A stretch of 43,493 nt of DNA, from NCBI GenBank assembly GCA_900315575.1, contig OMZR01000021.1, positions 1 through 43,493 on the forward strand. The letters are read 5' to 3'. Position 1 is the first letter of the stretch. Each line of letters opens with the position of its first letter. The stretch comes from an uncultured Veillonellaceae bacterium (GTDB taxonomy: Bacteria > Bacillota > Negativicutes > Selenomonadales > Selenomonadaceae). Position numbers and translations under genes: made by a program. The notes beneath the pieces are model-generated. The model did not search any database, was not told the origin of the DNA, and worked only from the letters and a program-made list of their open reading frames with translations. Positions 8,011-15,483 of this stretch are shown piece by piece.

Positions 8011-9342
8011 TTACGCCTCCTCGTCTTCGTTGCGCTTGCGGACGATGAGCACGAGCGGCGTGCCCTCGAAGCCGAACTGCTCGCGCAGGCGGTTTTCGAT
8101 GAAGCGCAGGTACGAGAAATGCATGAGCTCCGTATCGTTGACGAAGATGATGAACTTCGGCGGCTTGACGTCGGCCTGCGTCATGAAGAGGATCTTGAGC
8201 TGGCGGCCGCGATGCATCGGCGGCGGGTTGACGGAGACGGCGTCGCGGATGAGCTCGTTCAGCACGCTCGTCTTGATGCGCATGGACTGCTGCTCGGCGA
8301 CGTACTTGACGAGCTCCGTCACGCGGGCGACGCGCTGGCCCGTGAGTGCCGAGGCGTAGAGAATCGGCGCGTACTGCAAAAAGCCGAGCTCGTCGCGCAG
8401 GTCTTCCGTGAAACGCAGCGTCGATTTGTCATCCTTGTCGGGATAGATGTCCCACTTGTTGACGACGATGACGACGCCGCGGCCCGATTCGTGCGCATAA
8501 CCCGCAATCTTCTTGTCCTGCTCTGTGATGCCCTCGGCCGCATTGATCATCATGAGCACGACGTCGGCGCGGTCGATGGCGCGCAGCGAACGCATGACGC
8601 TGTAGCGCTCGACGGGCTCGTCAATCTTGCCGCGGCGGCGCATGCCGGCCGTATCGATCAGCATGTATTTCTGGCCGTCCTTGACGAAATGCGTGTCAAT
8701 GGCGTCGCGCGTCGTGCCCGGGATGTCGCTGACGATGACGCGGTCTTCGCCGAGAATCTTGTTGACGATGGACGACTTGCCGACATTCGGACGGCCGATG
8801 ACGGCGATGCTGATCTCGTCTTCGGCCTTGTCCTCGCCCGTCTTCTCCGGAAATGCCGCGATGATGGCGTCGAGGAGATCGCCGAGGTTCATGGCGTTCG
8901 ACGCCGAAATGCCGATGGGGTCGCCGAGGCCGAGGCTGTAAAACTCATAGATGTCCATCTGACGCTCGGGGCTGTCGACCTTGTTGACGGCCAGGATGAC
9001 GGGCTTCTTCGTCGCGCGCAGCATGTGGCCGACTTCGTCATCAGCCGGCGTGAGGCCCGCACGGCCATCGACGACAAACAGGATGACGTCGGCCTCCTCC
9101 ATGGCAATCTGCGCCTGCTGGCGCATGGATTTCAGGATATGGTCGCTCTCGTCGAGCTCGATGCCGCCCGTGTCGATCATCGTGAACTCATGGCCGAGCC
9201 ACTCGGCATCGAGATAGATGCGGTCGCGCGTGACGCCCGGCATGTCGTCGACGATGGACACGCGCTGCTTGCCGATCTGGTTGAAAAGCGTCGACTTGCC
9301 GACATTCGGCCGGCCGACGATGGCAACGATGGGTTTGCTCAA
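8011..9342 (-). CDS. der: Ribosome biogenesis GTPase Der (EngA)
   Basis: This tandem GTPase is needed for 50S subunit maturation. The 443-residue protein has two G domains, each with GRPNVGKS, DTxG (DTGG, DTAG) and NKxD (NKVD, NKWD) motifs, and a C-terminal KH-like domain that ends in a basic tail. The start is TTG at 9342, eight bases behind AGAAGG; it gives the standard SKPIVAIVGRPNVGKST N-terminus. It is placed between the DUF512 gene and plsY, a common order in Firmicutes. Confidence 0.97.
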   Translation of the reverse strand: MSKPIVAIVGRPNVGKSTLFNQIGKQRVSIVDDMPGVTRDRIYLDAEWLGHEFTMIDTGGIELDESDHILKSMRQQAQIAMEEADVILFVVDGRAGLTPADDEVGHMLRATKKPVILAVNKVDSPERQMDIYEFYSLGLGDPIGISASNAMNLGDLLDAIIAAFPEKTGEDKAEDEISIAVIGRPNVGKSSIVNKILGEDRVIVSDIPGTTRDAIDTHFVKDGQKYMLIDTAGMRRRGKIDEPVERYSVMRSLRAIDRADVVLMMINAAEGITEQDKKIAGYAHESGRGVVIVVNKWDIYPDKDDKSTLRFTEDLRDELGFLQYAPILYASALTGQRVARVTELVKYVAEQQSMRIKTSVLNELIRDAVSVNPPPMHRGRQLKILFMTQADVKPPKFIIFVNDTELMHFSYLRFIENRLREQFGFEGTPLVLIVRKRNEDEEA

Positions 9343-9374
9343 ATCAAATACCTTCTTTCTTTATTCTAATGATA

Positions 9375-10799
9375 TTATTCCGATTTTGTATATGCGGCGT
9401 TGCTCTGCCACATGTAGGCCGTCTCGCCGGCCCGTGCCTTGTGGTAATGCTGCCAGTCATGGAGCGCCTGCCAATAGTCGGCACCGCCCTCCACGGGCTC
9501 GACGCGCACACCAGGCAGCGCTTCGCGGAACGCGCTGAGCGTCATGTCGTCGAGAAAGATGTCCTCGCCTGCCCGCAAAGCGCGTTCCGGCAGCAGGACG
9601 CCCGTGCGCGGGCCGTCGAGCTTGCTGAGTGCCGCAAGGATGTCGTGGCCCGTCAGGAGTCCCGAGACATTGACCGTCGTGCCGAAGAAATCATTCTCGA
9701 CGGGCACGATGCGGACATGGAGCCCCGGTGTTTCCGATTCGGCAAGGCGTGCCAGGCGCTCGAAAATCGGCGCGACGGACGTGCCGGTCACAACATCGAG
9801 ATACACAGGCTCGTCTGCGTTTTCATCTGCCGCAGCCGGAGCCGACGGTTCTCCTTCGGCAGCTGTTTCTTCCCAGTCTTTGAGGAAGCTCCGCGTCAAG
9901 CCGATGCCGTTGTCGAGCTGCGGAAAGCCGTCATACCATTCCTCGGGCGGCACCTCGCGCCCTGCGAGGAAATAGAACTCGTCGCCAAGATAGAGGAACG
10001 TGCGCCCCGTTTCCTCACGCAGTTTCTTCTGCCAGCGCTCCGCCTCATCGATGACGGCGGCCGCGCCTGCGGCATCGAACTGCTTCAGCGGGTATGGGTC
10101 TCTGCGATATTTCGTGATGCCGACCGGCACGACGGCGAGCGAGAGCGCATGGGGACGCCGCGCAGCAATCTCGCGAATCGTGCGCGCGAGCTCCTCGCCG
10201 TCATTGAGCCCCGCGCAGAGCACGACCTGCGTGTGATAATCCGCGCCTGCCGCTTCGAGGCGGTCAAGCTGATTTGCGATTTCCGCCGCGCGCTTACAGC
10301 GCAACATCTTCGCGCGGAGCTCGGGATTCATGCACTGCACAGAAACGTAGAGCGGCGACAGATGGAATTGCTCGATACGGCGGAAATCGGCTTCGGCCAT
10401 ATTCGTCAGCGTCACGAAGTTGCCATAGAGGAACGACAGACGGTAGTCGTCATCCTTGATGGCGAGGCTTGCGCGGGCATCGGGCGCGCCCATGTTGACG
10501 AAGCAGAAATAGCAGTTGTTCGCGCAGCGGCGGATACCGTCGAAAACGGCCGACGTGAACTCGGCGCCGAGTTCCTCATCATAATCCTTGTCGAACGAAA
10601 TCATCTCCTGCTCGCCGTCCGCGTGCTCGACGAGCATGTCGATTTCCTCGTCGGCGAACGCGAAGCTCAGGTCGATGATGTCGCGCAGCGCCATGCCGTT
10701 GATTTCGAGGATCTTGTCGCCAGCGACGAGCCCGAGCTCGTCGGCCAGCGTGCCCTCGGGGACGCGCAGGATCGTGCCTGCGTACCGATGCTGTTCCAT
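9375..10799 (-). CDS. PDZ and radical-SAM-like DUF512 protein
   Basis: This 474-residue protein of unknown function is conserved next to der in many Firmicutes. An N-terminal PDZ-like segment (TLADELGLVAGDKILEING, about 17-35) is followed by a CxxxCxxC cluster motif (C92, C96, C99). That motif suggests a radical-SAM [4Fe-4S] core, and the DUF512 region lies C-terminal to it. An acidic, Ala/Pro-rich linker near residue 320 separates the last domain. The ATG at 10799 is chosen because GGAGG lies five bases upstream; the frame is open further upstream but has no such site. The substrate is unknown, and no role should be assumed beyond an iron-sulfur enzyme. Confidence 0.88.
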   Translation of the reverse strand: MEQHRYAGTILRVPEGTLADELGLVAGDKILEINGMALRDIIDLSFAFADEEIDMLVEHADGEQEMISFDKDYDEELGAEFTSAVFDGIRRCANNCYFCFVNMGAPDARASLAIKDDDYRLSFLYGNFVTLTNMAEADFRRIEQFHLSPLYVSVQCMNPELRAKMLRCKRAAEIANQLDRLEAAGADYHTQVVLCAGLNDGEELARTIREIAARRPHALSLAVVPVGITKYRRDPYPLKQFDAAGAAAVIDEAERWQKKLREETGRTFLYLGDEFYFLAGREVPPEEWYDGFPQLDNGIGLTRSFLKDWEETAAEGEPSAPAAADENADEPVYLDVVTGTSVAPIFERLARLAESETPGLHVRIVPVENDFFGTTVNVSGLLTGHDILAALSKLDGPRTGVLLPERALRAGEDIFLDDMTLSAFREALPGVRVEPVEGGADYWQALHDWQHYHKARAGETAYMWQSNAAYTKSE

Positions 10800-10834
10800 T
10801 TCTGCCTCCTGCCATTTTATCATATCATAACAGC

Positions 10835-10866
10835 AAAGAAAAAGGAGTGATGAAATCATCACTCCT
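10835..10866 (-). terminator. Rho-independent terminator after rpsA
   Basis: The hairpin AGGAGTGAT / ATCACTCCT is followed on the minus strand by TTTTTC. It separates the ispH-rpsA transcript from the DUF512-der-plsY genes. Confidence 0.85.
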
Positions 10867-10891
10867 CGATTCTTTGCTTGTAACGTGAGGA

Positions 10892-12028
10892 TTACTCCTG
10901 AGCGTCGCCCTCTGCTTCTTTTGCGGCCTGATCTTTGAGATAGCTCTTGTAGATGGCCTGGTCGCCGTCGCGCTTCGCCTTCGTGATGGAGAGCGAAATG
11001 CGTTTGCGCTTCATGTCGATGCGGAGGATCTTGACCTTGACGATGTCGCCCGTGTGGACAGCTTCGTCTGCACGCTCGATGCGGTGGTCAGCGAGCTCGC
11101 CCATCGGGATGAGGCCGTCGAAGCCCGGCTCGATTTCCATGAAAGCACCGAAGTCCGTCAGCTTGATGACCTTGCCTTCGATGTGGTCACCCTCGGCGTA
11201 CTTCTCCGCCTTGTCGAGCCACGGATCACGCATCGTGTCCTTGACGGACAGCGAGATGCGCTTTGCTTCCTTGTCAACATTCTTGACGTAGACATCGAGT
11301 TCCTGGCCAACCTGGAGCACATCGCTCGGCTTGTTGACACGGTGCCATGCGAGGTCGGAGATGTGAGCGAGGCCGTCCACGCCGCCGATGTCGATGAAGG
11401 CACCATAGTCCACGAGGCGCTTGACAACGCCCTTGACCGTCTGGCCAGCTTCGAGCGTCTCGAAGATTTCTGCCTGGCGTTTCTCACGCTCAGCCTCGAG
11501 GAGCTGGCGGCGCGAGAGAACGAGGCGCTGCTTGCGCACGTCGATCTCGATCGGCAGTGCTTCGACCGTCTGGCCGACATAAATGGAGAGGTCTTTCACG
11601 AAGTGAAGCTCCATCTGGGAAGCCGGAATGAAGCCGCGGAGGCCGTTGACGGAAGCCACGAGGCCGCCCTTGACGACCTGCTGGACCTTTGCCTCGACCG
11701 TCTCGCCGCGCTCCTGGATGCCTTCCATATCCTTCCATGCAGCCATGCGATCTGCCTTGACTTTGGAAAGGAGGCCGCCATTCTCGCCGCCGAGGGAAAC
11801 GATATAGACGTCGATTTCATCGCCGACGCTCACGACATCCTCTGCGGAATCAGGCTCCGGATAAGCCAGCTCTTTTTTCGGAACAGGGATTTCCTGCTTG
11901 TAGCCGATATCGATGAAGGCCTCGCTCTTGTTGACGAGCACGACCTTGCCTTTTACGACCTCATGCTCCCGGATCTCCGGGCTGTTCTTCTCTTCTTCCT
12001 CTAAAAGGGTTTTCATATCCTCTGACAC
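10892..12028 (-). CDS. rpsA: S1 RNA-binding domain protein / 30S ribosomal protein S1
   Basis: This 378-residue protein has four S1 domains (about 25-95, 110-175, 195-265 and 280-350), fewer than the six of E. coli S1 and typical of Firmicutes S1-like proteins. It is expected to bind mRNA during translation. It begins with GTG at 12028, inside the end of ispH, with AAGGAGG ten bases upstream; an ATG at 12016 is possible but too far from that site. In several Clostridia-related lineages ispH and S1 are fused into one protein, whereas here they overlap by 16 bases in different frames. Confidence 0.93.
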   Translation of the reverse strand: MSEDMKTLLEEEEKNSPEIREHEVVKGKVVLVNKSEAFIDIGYKQEIPVPKKELAYPEPDSAEDVVSVGDEIDVYIVSLGGENGGLLSKVKADRMAAWKDMEGIQERGETVEAKVQQVVKGGLVASVNGLRGFIPASQMELHFVKDLSIYVGQTVEALPIEIDVRKQRLVLSRRQLLEAEREKRQAEIFETLEAGQTVKGVVKRLVDYGAFIDIGGVDGLAHISDLAWHRVNKPSDVLQVGQELDVYVKNVDKEAKRISLSVKDTMRDPWLDKAEKYAEGDHIEGKVIKLTDFGAFMEIEPGFDGLIPMGELADHRIERADEAVHTGDIVKVKILRIDMKRKRISLSITKAKRDGDQAIYKSYLKDQAAKEAEGDAQE

Positions 12029-12840
12029 TTTTTATATACCTCCTTGATAATCCAGTCCGGTGTAGAAGCACCAGCTGTAATACCAATTTTTTCAATGTTT
12101 TCGAACCACCCGGCCTCGAGCTCTTCGGCTGTTTCGATATGATGGGTCGGGCAGATTTTCGCACAAAGCTGTGCGAGGCGCGTCGTGTTCGCGCTGTTCT
12201 TGCCGCCGATGACGAGCATGACATCGACGTTCCTGGCGAGCTCCTGCGCGGCTTTCTGCCGCTGGTCGGTCGCCGTGCAGATCGTGCGGAGGATCCGCAC
12301 ATCACGGGATTTTTCGAGGAGCACGCTGACGATGGACTTGAACCTTTCGCCAGAGAACGTCGTCTGCGAGACGATGCCGAGCCGTGGGAAACTTCCAAGC
12401 TTTTCGGCTTCCTCCTCGGTCTCGACGATGTCAGCGTCGCCGCCCGCCCATTCGCCAATGCTCTGGACTTCCGGGTGGCGCTTCTCGCCGATGATGACGA
12501 CGTGGTACCCCTGCTCCGCGAGTTCGTTCGCTGAAAGCTGTGCTTTCTTGACATGGGGACATGTCGCGTCGACGAGTTCGAGCCCGCGGCTCTCCGCTTC
12601 GTCATAGGTATCGGGACCGACGCCATGCGAGCGGATGATGATCCTGCCTTGCGGCAGGTCGTCCAGATGGTCGACCGTTCCGACGCCCTCGTTTTTGAGC
12701 CGCTCCACCATCTGCGGATTGTGGATGATGGGGCCGAGCGTACAGGAACTGCCATCCGGCGAAGCATTTTCCCGGGCAATCTTGATGGCGCGCTTGACGC
12801 CATAACAGAACCCCAGGTAGTCTGCCAAAAGGACTTCCAA
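12013..12840 (-). CDS. ispH: 4-hydroxy-3-methylbut-2-enyl diphosphate reductase
   Basis: This is the last enzyme of the MEP isoprenoid pathway, producing IPP and DMAPP with an iron-sulfur cluster. The 275-residue protein carries the three cluster cysteines at about C12 (GFCYGVKRA), C93 (DATCPHVKK) and C188 (TICTATDQR), plus the family's SHGVGP and VIGGKNSANT motifs. TTG at 12840 is preferred: AGGTGG lies eight bases upstream and it gives the usual MEVLLA-type N-terminus. A GTG at 12852 would overlap the ribosome-binding site. It follows plsC with a promoter of its own and overlaps rpsA. Confidence 0.94.
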   Translation of the reverse strand: MEVLLADYLGFCYGVKRAIKIARENASPDGSSCTLGPIIHNPQMVERLKNEGVGTVDHLDDLPQGRIIIRSHGVGPDTYDEAESRGLELVDATCPHVKKAQLSANELAEQGYHVVIIGEKRHPEVQSIGEWAGGDADIVETEEEAEKLGSFPRLGIVSQTTFSGERFKSIVSVLLEKSRDVRILRTICTATDQRQKAAQELARNVDVMLVIGGKNSANTTRLAQLCAKICPTHHIETAEELEAGWFENIEKIGITAGASTPDWIIKEVYKKCQRI

Positions 12841-12912
12841 ACTATCTACCACCTATGTGATTTCATGCCTGAAAGGCTCGATTTCTTGAACCGGTCAAGC
12901 AATCTAAGTGCT

Positions 12913-12941
12913 AGTATATCATTTTCGCGGCAGAATGTATA
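12913..12941 (-). promoter_or_regulatory. Promoter for ispH-rpsA
   Basis: On the minus strand, TATACA (12936-12941) and TATACT (12913-12918) are separated by 17 bases. The roughly 70-base leader contains a small inverted repeat, CTTGA-ACCGG-TCAAG, of unknown meaning. Confidence 0.6.
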
Positions 12942-12985
12942 GGGTCTCGGCGTCCATTTCCAAAAATTTTTCTTGCGGCCGTCCC

Positions 12986-13579
12986 TCAGACCGTCTGCTT
13001 CATGCGCGCAATCTCGTCGAGAATCGACTGCGAGAACGCCTCAAGCTGCGCCTTGTCCTTGCGGTCGCCCGTGAAATGCATCGGCTCGCCGACGAGAATC
13101 GTGAGCTTTGGCAAAAAGCCGCCGTTCGCGAAAATCTTGTCCGTGCCGAGGATGGCTGCCGGCACGACGGGCGCGCCCGTCATGGCCGCGATGAGGCCGA
13201 CGCCGGCCTCGGCTTTCCGCATCTTGCCCGTGCGGCTGCGCGTGCCCTCGGGGAACAGGCCGAGGCAGTGGCCGCCTTTCAGCACCTGCACGGCCGTCTT
13301 GATGGCCGCGCGGTCGGCCGCGCCGCGCTTCACGGGGAACGCGTGGCAGATGCGGATGGCCGTGCCGAAAATCGGATGCTCGAACAGCTCTTCCTTCGCC
13401 ATGTACGAGACGATGCGCGGCATGAAGCATGCGAGAAGCGGCGGATCCCAGTTGCTCATGTGGTTTGCCGCGAGGATGACCGGGCCGTCCTTCGGCAAGT
13501 GCTCCGTGCCACGCACGCGCGTGCGGAACACGATGCGAAAGAGAGTCTGGAAGAAGATTTTGAGGAATGCGTAAAGCAT
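12986..13579 (-). CDS. plsC: 1-acyl-sn-glycerol-3-phosphate acyltransferase
   Basis: This membrane-associated enzyme adds the second acyl chain to make phosphatidic acid. The 197-residue protein has the acyltransferase motif NHMSNWD (catalytic H40 and D45) and the substrate-binding FPEGTRSR (109-116), with a hydrophobic N-terminus. The start at 13579 follows AGGTGA and lies four bases after the cmk stop, so the two are probably one transcript. The ORF is open further upstream only because it overlaps cmk in another frame. Confidence 0.95.
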   Translation of the reverse strand: MLYAFLKIFFQTLFRIVFRTRVRGTEHLPKDGPVILAANHMSNWDPPLLACFMPRIVSYMAKEELFEHPIFGTAIRICHAFPVKRGAADRAAIKTAVQVLKGGHCLGLFPEGTRSRTGKMRKAEAGVGLIAAMTGAPVVPAAILGTDKIFANGGFLPKLTILVGEPMHFTGDRKDKAQLEAFSQSILDEIARMKQTV

Positions 13580-13583
13580 CGAA

Positions 13584-14203
13584 TCACCTGCCCGCTTCGC
13601 TGCACATCGCGAGGATGCGCGCGACGACCTCGTCAATCGAAAGCCCCGTCGTATCGAGAAGCGTCGCGTCGTCGGCCTGCACGAGCGGCGAAATCTCGCG
13701 CTCGCTGTCGGCCTTGTCGCGTGCCGCAATGTCTTTCTGGAGCTCTTCAAGGCTCATGTCGTAGCCTTTTTCCTTCATTTCCTTCCAGCGGCGCTGGGCG
13801 CGCTCCTCGATGGAGGCCGTCAGGAAAATCTTGACATCGGCATCCGGCAGCACATGCGTCGCGATGTCGCGGCCGTCCATGAGCACGCCGCCTTCCGTCG
13901 CCATCTGGCGCTGGAGATCGACCATCTTTTCGCGCACGGGGCCGAGCGCGGCGACCTGCGAGACGATGTGGCTGACCTCCGGCGTGCGGATCTCTCCCGT
14001 GATGTCCTGTCCGTCGACCGGGCGACGTCAAGAATCAGCGCATCCGTGACGTCCGCTTTTTGCTGCAGCGTCTTCCATGCGACGGCGCGGTACATCGCGC
14101 CCGTGTCGATATACGTATAGCCGAGCTCCTTCGCCGCGAGCTTCGCGACCGTGCTCTTTCCGGCGCCTGCCGGCCCGTCGATGGCGACAACGAGTTTCTT
14201 CAA
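13584..14203 (-). pseudogene. cmk: Cytidylate kinase (cmk), frameshifted with an apparent internal deletion
   Basis: CMP/dCMP kinase, normally about 220 residues. The N-terminal part (P-loop GPAGAGKST at 10-18, [13 protein letters not shown]) reads in one frame from TTG at 14203, which has GGAGG seven bases upstream. The rest ([23 protein letters not shown]..., then [20 protein letters not shown]) reads in another frame down to the stop at 13584. The switch is near 14010-14026. The 620-base span is not a multiple of three, and roughly 15-20 residues usually present between these blocks are missing, so this is a deletion rather than a single-base slip. Both halves are otherwise well conserved. 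cmk is important or essential in most bacteria, so a sequence or assembly error is a serious alternative to a true pseudogene. Confidence 0.88.
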
Positions 14204-14235
14204 GAGAATCCCTCCACATGAATCTGAATTTTTTA

Positions 14236-14268
14236 CAAGAAAAAGGGGCTGCACATGGCAGCCCCCGG
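14236..14268 (-). terminator. Rho-independent terminator after rplS
   Basis: The hairpin GGGGCTGC-CATGT-GCAGCCCC is followed on the minus strand by TTTTTC, a few bases after the rplS stop. cmk begins 33 bases beyond it. Confidence 0.88.
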
Positions 14269-14275
14269 CTGGATT

Positions 14276-14617
14276 TCAGCGTTTCTCGCGGATACGAGCA
14301 GCCTTGCCCGTAAGATTGCGGAGATAGTAGAGCTTTGCACGGCGCACAATGCCCTTGCGCAGGACATCGATCTTGTCGATGCGCGGGGAATGCACCGGGA
14401 ACGTACGCTCGACGCCGACGCCGTAAGAAATGCGGCGGACCGTGAACGTCTCGCGGACGCCCTTGCCCTGACGAGCAATGACGACGCCCTCGAACATCTG
14501 GATACGCTCGCGCGTACCCTCGACGATCTTCGCATGGACGCGAACCGTGTCGCCAGGTGCGAATGCCGGGATGTCGCTCTTGAGCTGCTCTTTTTCCAAA
14601 GCCTCGATGATATTCAT
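14276..14617 (-). CDS. rplS: 50S ribosomal protein L19
   Basis: This is the large-subunit protein at the 30S-50S interface. The 113-residue protein has the standard length and shows [28 protein letters not shown] and the C-terminal [20 protein letters not shown] signature. It has a strong AAGGAGG ribosome-binding site, its own promoter and its own terminator, so it is transcribed as a single gene here. The usual rpsP-rimM-trmD partners are not beside it. Confidence 0.98.
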   Translation of the reverse strand: MNIIEALEKEQLKSDIPAFAPGDTVRVHAKIVEGTRERIQMFEGVVIARQGKGVRETFTVRRISYGVGVERTFPVHSPRIDKIDVLRKGIVRRAKLYYLRNLTGKAARIREKR

Positions 14618-14697
14618 TTCGTTTCCTCCTTGCTGCTGGCGTTCGTGGCGGAAGCTATCATCTCATTTCCGTCCAGAGGACCGCCCAGTACTTCGAA

Positions 14698-14726
14698 AGT
14701 ATATCATAAAAGAAAGGCGTGCGCAA
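14698..14726 (-). promoter_or_regulatory. Promoter for rplS
   Basis: On the minus strand, TTGCGC (14721-14726) and TATACT (14698-14703) are separated by 17 bases, about 80 bases before the rplS start. Confidence 0.6.
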
Positions 14727-14738
14727 GAAAAACTTCGG

Positions 14739-15071
14739 TCATCCGACTAAAGTGGTTTCTTTGACCAAGGCATTCTCCACCAACTTGTTAATAGAGATAT
14801 GCTCCTTTTTTGCAGCTTCAGCCACGCGGCTATGCAGTTCTGGCGAAATCCGAACAGTGAACGTTCCGGAATACGGCTTTTCTGGCTCCACGCCATCTTC
14901 CCTGCACCAATTCAAGTAATCATCAACCGAGTCACGGAATGCCTGCTCCAGCTCTATCACGGACTCTCCCTCGAAAGTGATGACATCACGTGTATTGATG
15001 ACATCACCGTGGAAAATCTTTGCCTCATCATCATATTCTACGAAACCGATGTATCCCTTATATTTCAGCAT
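14739..15071 (-). CDS. hicB: HicB-type antitoxin
   Basis: This 110-residue antitoxin partner of HicA has an N-terminal partially degraded RNase-H-like fold (GYIGFVEYDDEAKIFHGDVINTRDVITFEG) and a C-terminal ribbon-helix-helix segment (GTFTVRISPELHSRVAEAA). The latter would bind the operon's operator. The start lies inside the end of hicA (14-base overlap), typical for coupled translation. The order toxin first, antitoxin second is the usual one for hicAB. Confidence 0.93.
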   Translation of the reverse strand: MLKYKGYIGFVEYDDEAKIFHGDVINTRDVITFEGESVIELEQAFRDSVDDYLNWCREDGVEPEKPYSGTFTVRISPELHSRVAEAAKKEHISINKLVENALVKETTLVG

Positions 15072-15336
15072 TTTTCAAAGCCTCCTTAGTAACGCCTGCC
15101 GATTGCAAGAACCTGCGCATAGATTTGACAGCTCCTTTGTCTGTCGTGTTTTCAGGATGAGGACGATGGAATACTGCTCGCACATCATTCAGCTTGATGC
15201 GCACGCGAGAACCATTGCCTTCACTGATTTCCGCGCCGATTGACGTCAACATTGATTCGATGTCCGACCATACGATCCCCGATAAAACAGGGTCGTGCCA
15301 TAGCTTGTCCCATGTTTTCAAATGTTTCTTGTTCAT
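15058..15336 (-). CDS. hicA: HicA-type mRNA interferase toxin
   Basis: This 92-residue toxin has a double-stranded-RNA-binding-like fold and cleaves mRNA in related systems. The segment SDIESMLTSIGAEISEGNGS is followed by the catalytic histidine region VRAVFHRPHP and the DKGAVKSMRRFL block. It is longer at the N-terminus than the minimal 60-residue HicA but matches the subfamily with a KHLKTW-type start. No strong ribosome-binding site is visible before the ATG at 15336, which would keep toxin output low. Its palindromic operator lies just upstream. Confidence 0.93.
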   Translation of the reverse strand: MNKKHLKTWDKLWHDPVLSGIVWSDIESMLTSIGAEISEGNGSRVRIKLNDVRAVFHRPHPENTTDKGAVKSMRRFLQSAGVTKEALKNAEI

Positions 15337-15344
15337 GTTTATAT

Positions 15345-15363
15345 GGTATCATATTTTGATACC
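15345..15363. promoter_or_regulatory. Candidate HicB operator (GGTATCA-5-TGATACC)
   Basis: A perfect 7-bp inverted repeat with a 5-base spacer ends nine bases before the hicA start. It overlaps the AT-rich region where the hicAB promoter should lie. HicB proteins with a ribbon-helix-helix domain repress their own operon through such sites; assignment here is by position. Confidence 0.6.
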
Positions 15364-15424
15364 AGTTGCAATAATAATCGAAAATTCGAAAGGACTCGCA
15401 CTTGCCCAGTCTGGGCAACTTATG

Positions 15425-15476
15425 AGAAAAATAAGAAGCGAAGCTGCTTCAAAAAACAGTTCCGCTTCTTCCTGTA
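15425..15476 (-). terminator. Terminator after aroB (imperfect stem)
   Basis: GAAGCGGAACTG pairs, with two mismatches, to CAGCTTCGCTTC across a T-rich loop and is followed by TTATTTTTCTC on the minus strand. It would end the aro (and possibly pil-aro) transcript. The rest of 15364-15424 shows nothing recognisable. Confidence 0.6.
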
Positions 15477-15483
15477 AAACAGA

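Noticed and set aside
7468-9369. 633-codon plus-strand open frame opposite plsY and der
   Set aside because: It is antisense to two well-conserved genes, is rich in charged low-complexity residues (Asp, His, Arg, Ala) and has no family-like motifs; long antisense frames are common in GC-rich DNA.
9369-10850. 493-codon plus-strand open frame opposite the DUF512 gene
   Set aside because: It mirrors the codon pattern of the real gene, and its composition is unlike the proteins around it.
12880-12905. Inverted repeat CTTGA-ACCGG-TCAAG before ispH, considered as a regulator site or attenuator
   Set aside because: The stem is only five pairs and no T-run follows, so it cannot be told from chance.
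15058-15071. Overlap of hicA and hicB considered as a frameshift
   Set aside because: Both proteins are complete with family-typical ends; the 14-base overlap is normal for this pair.
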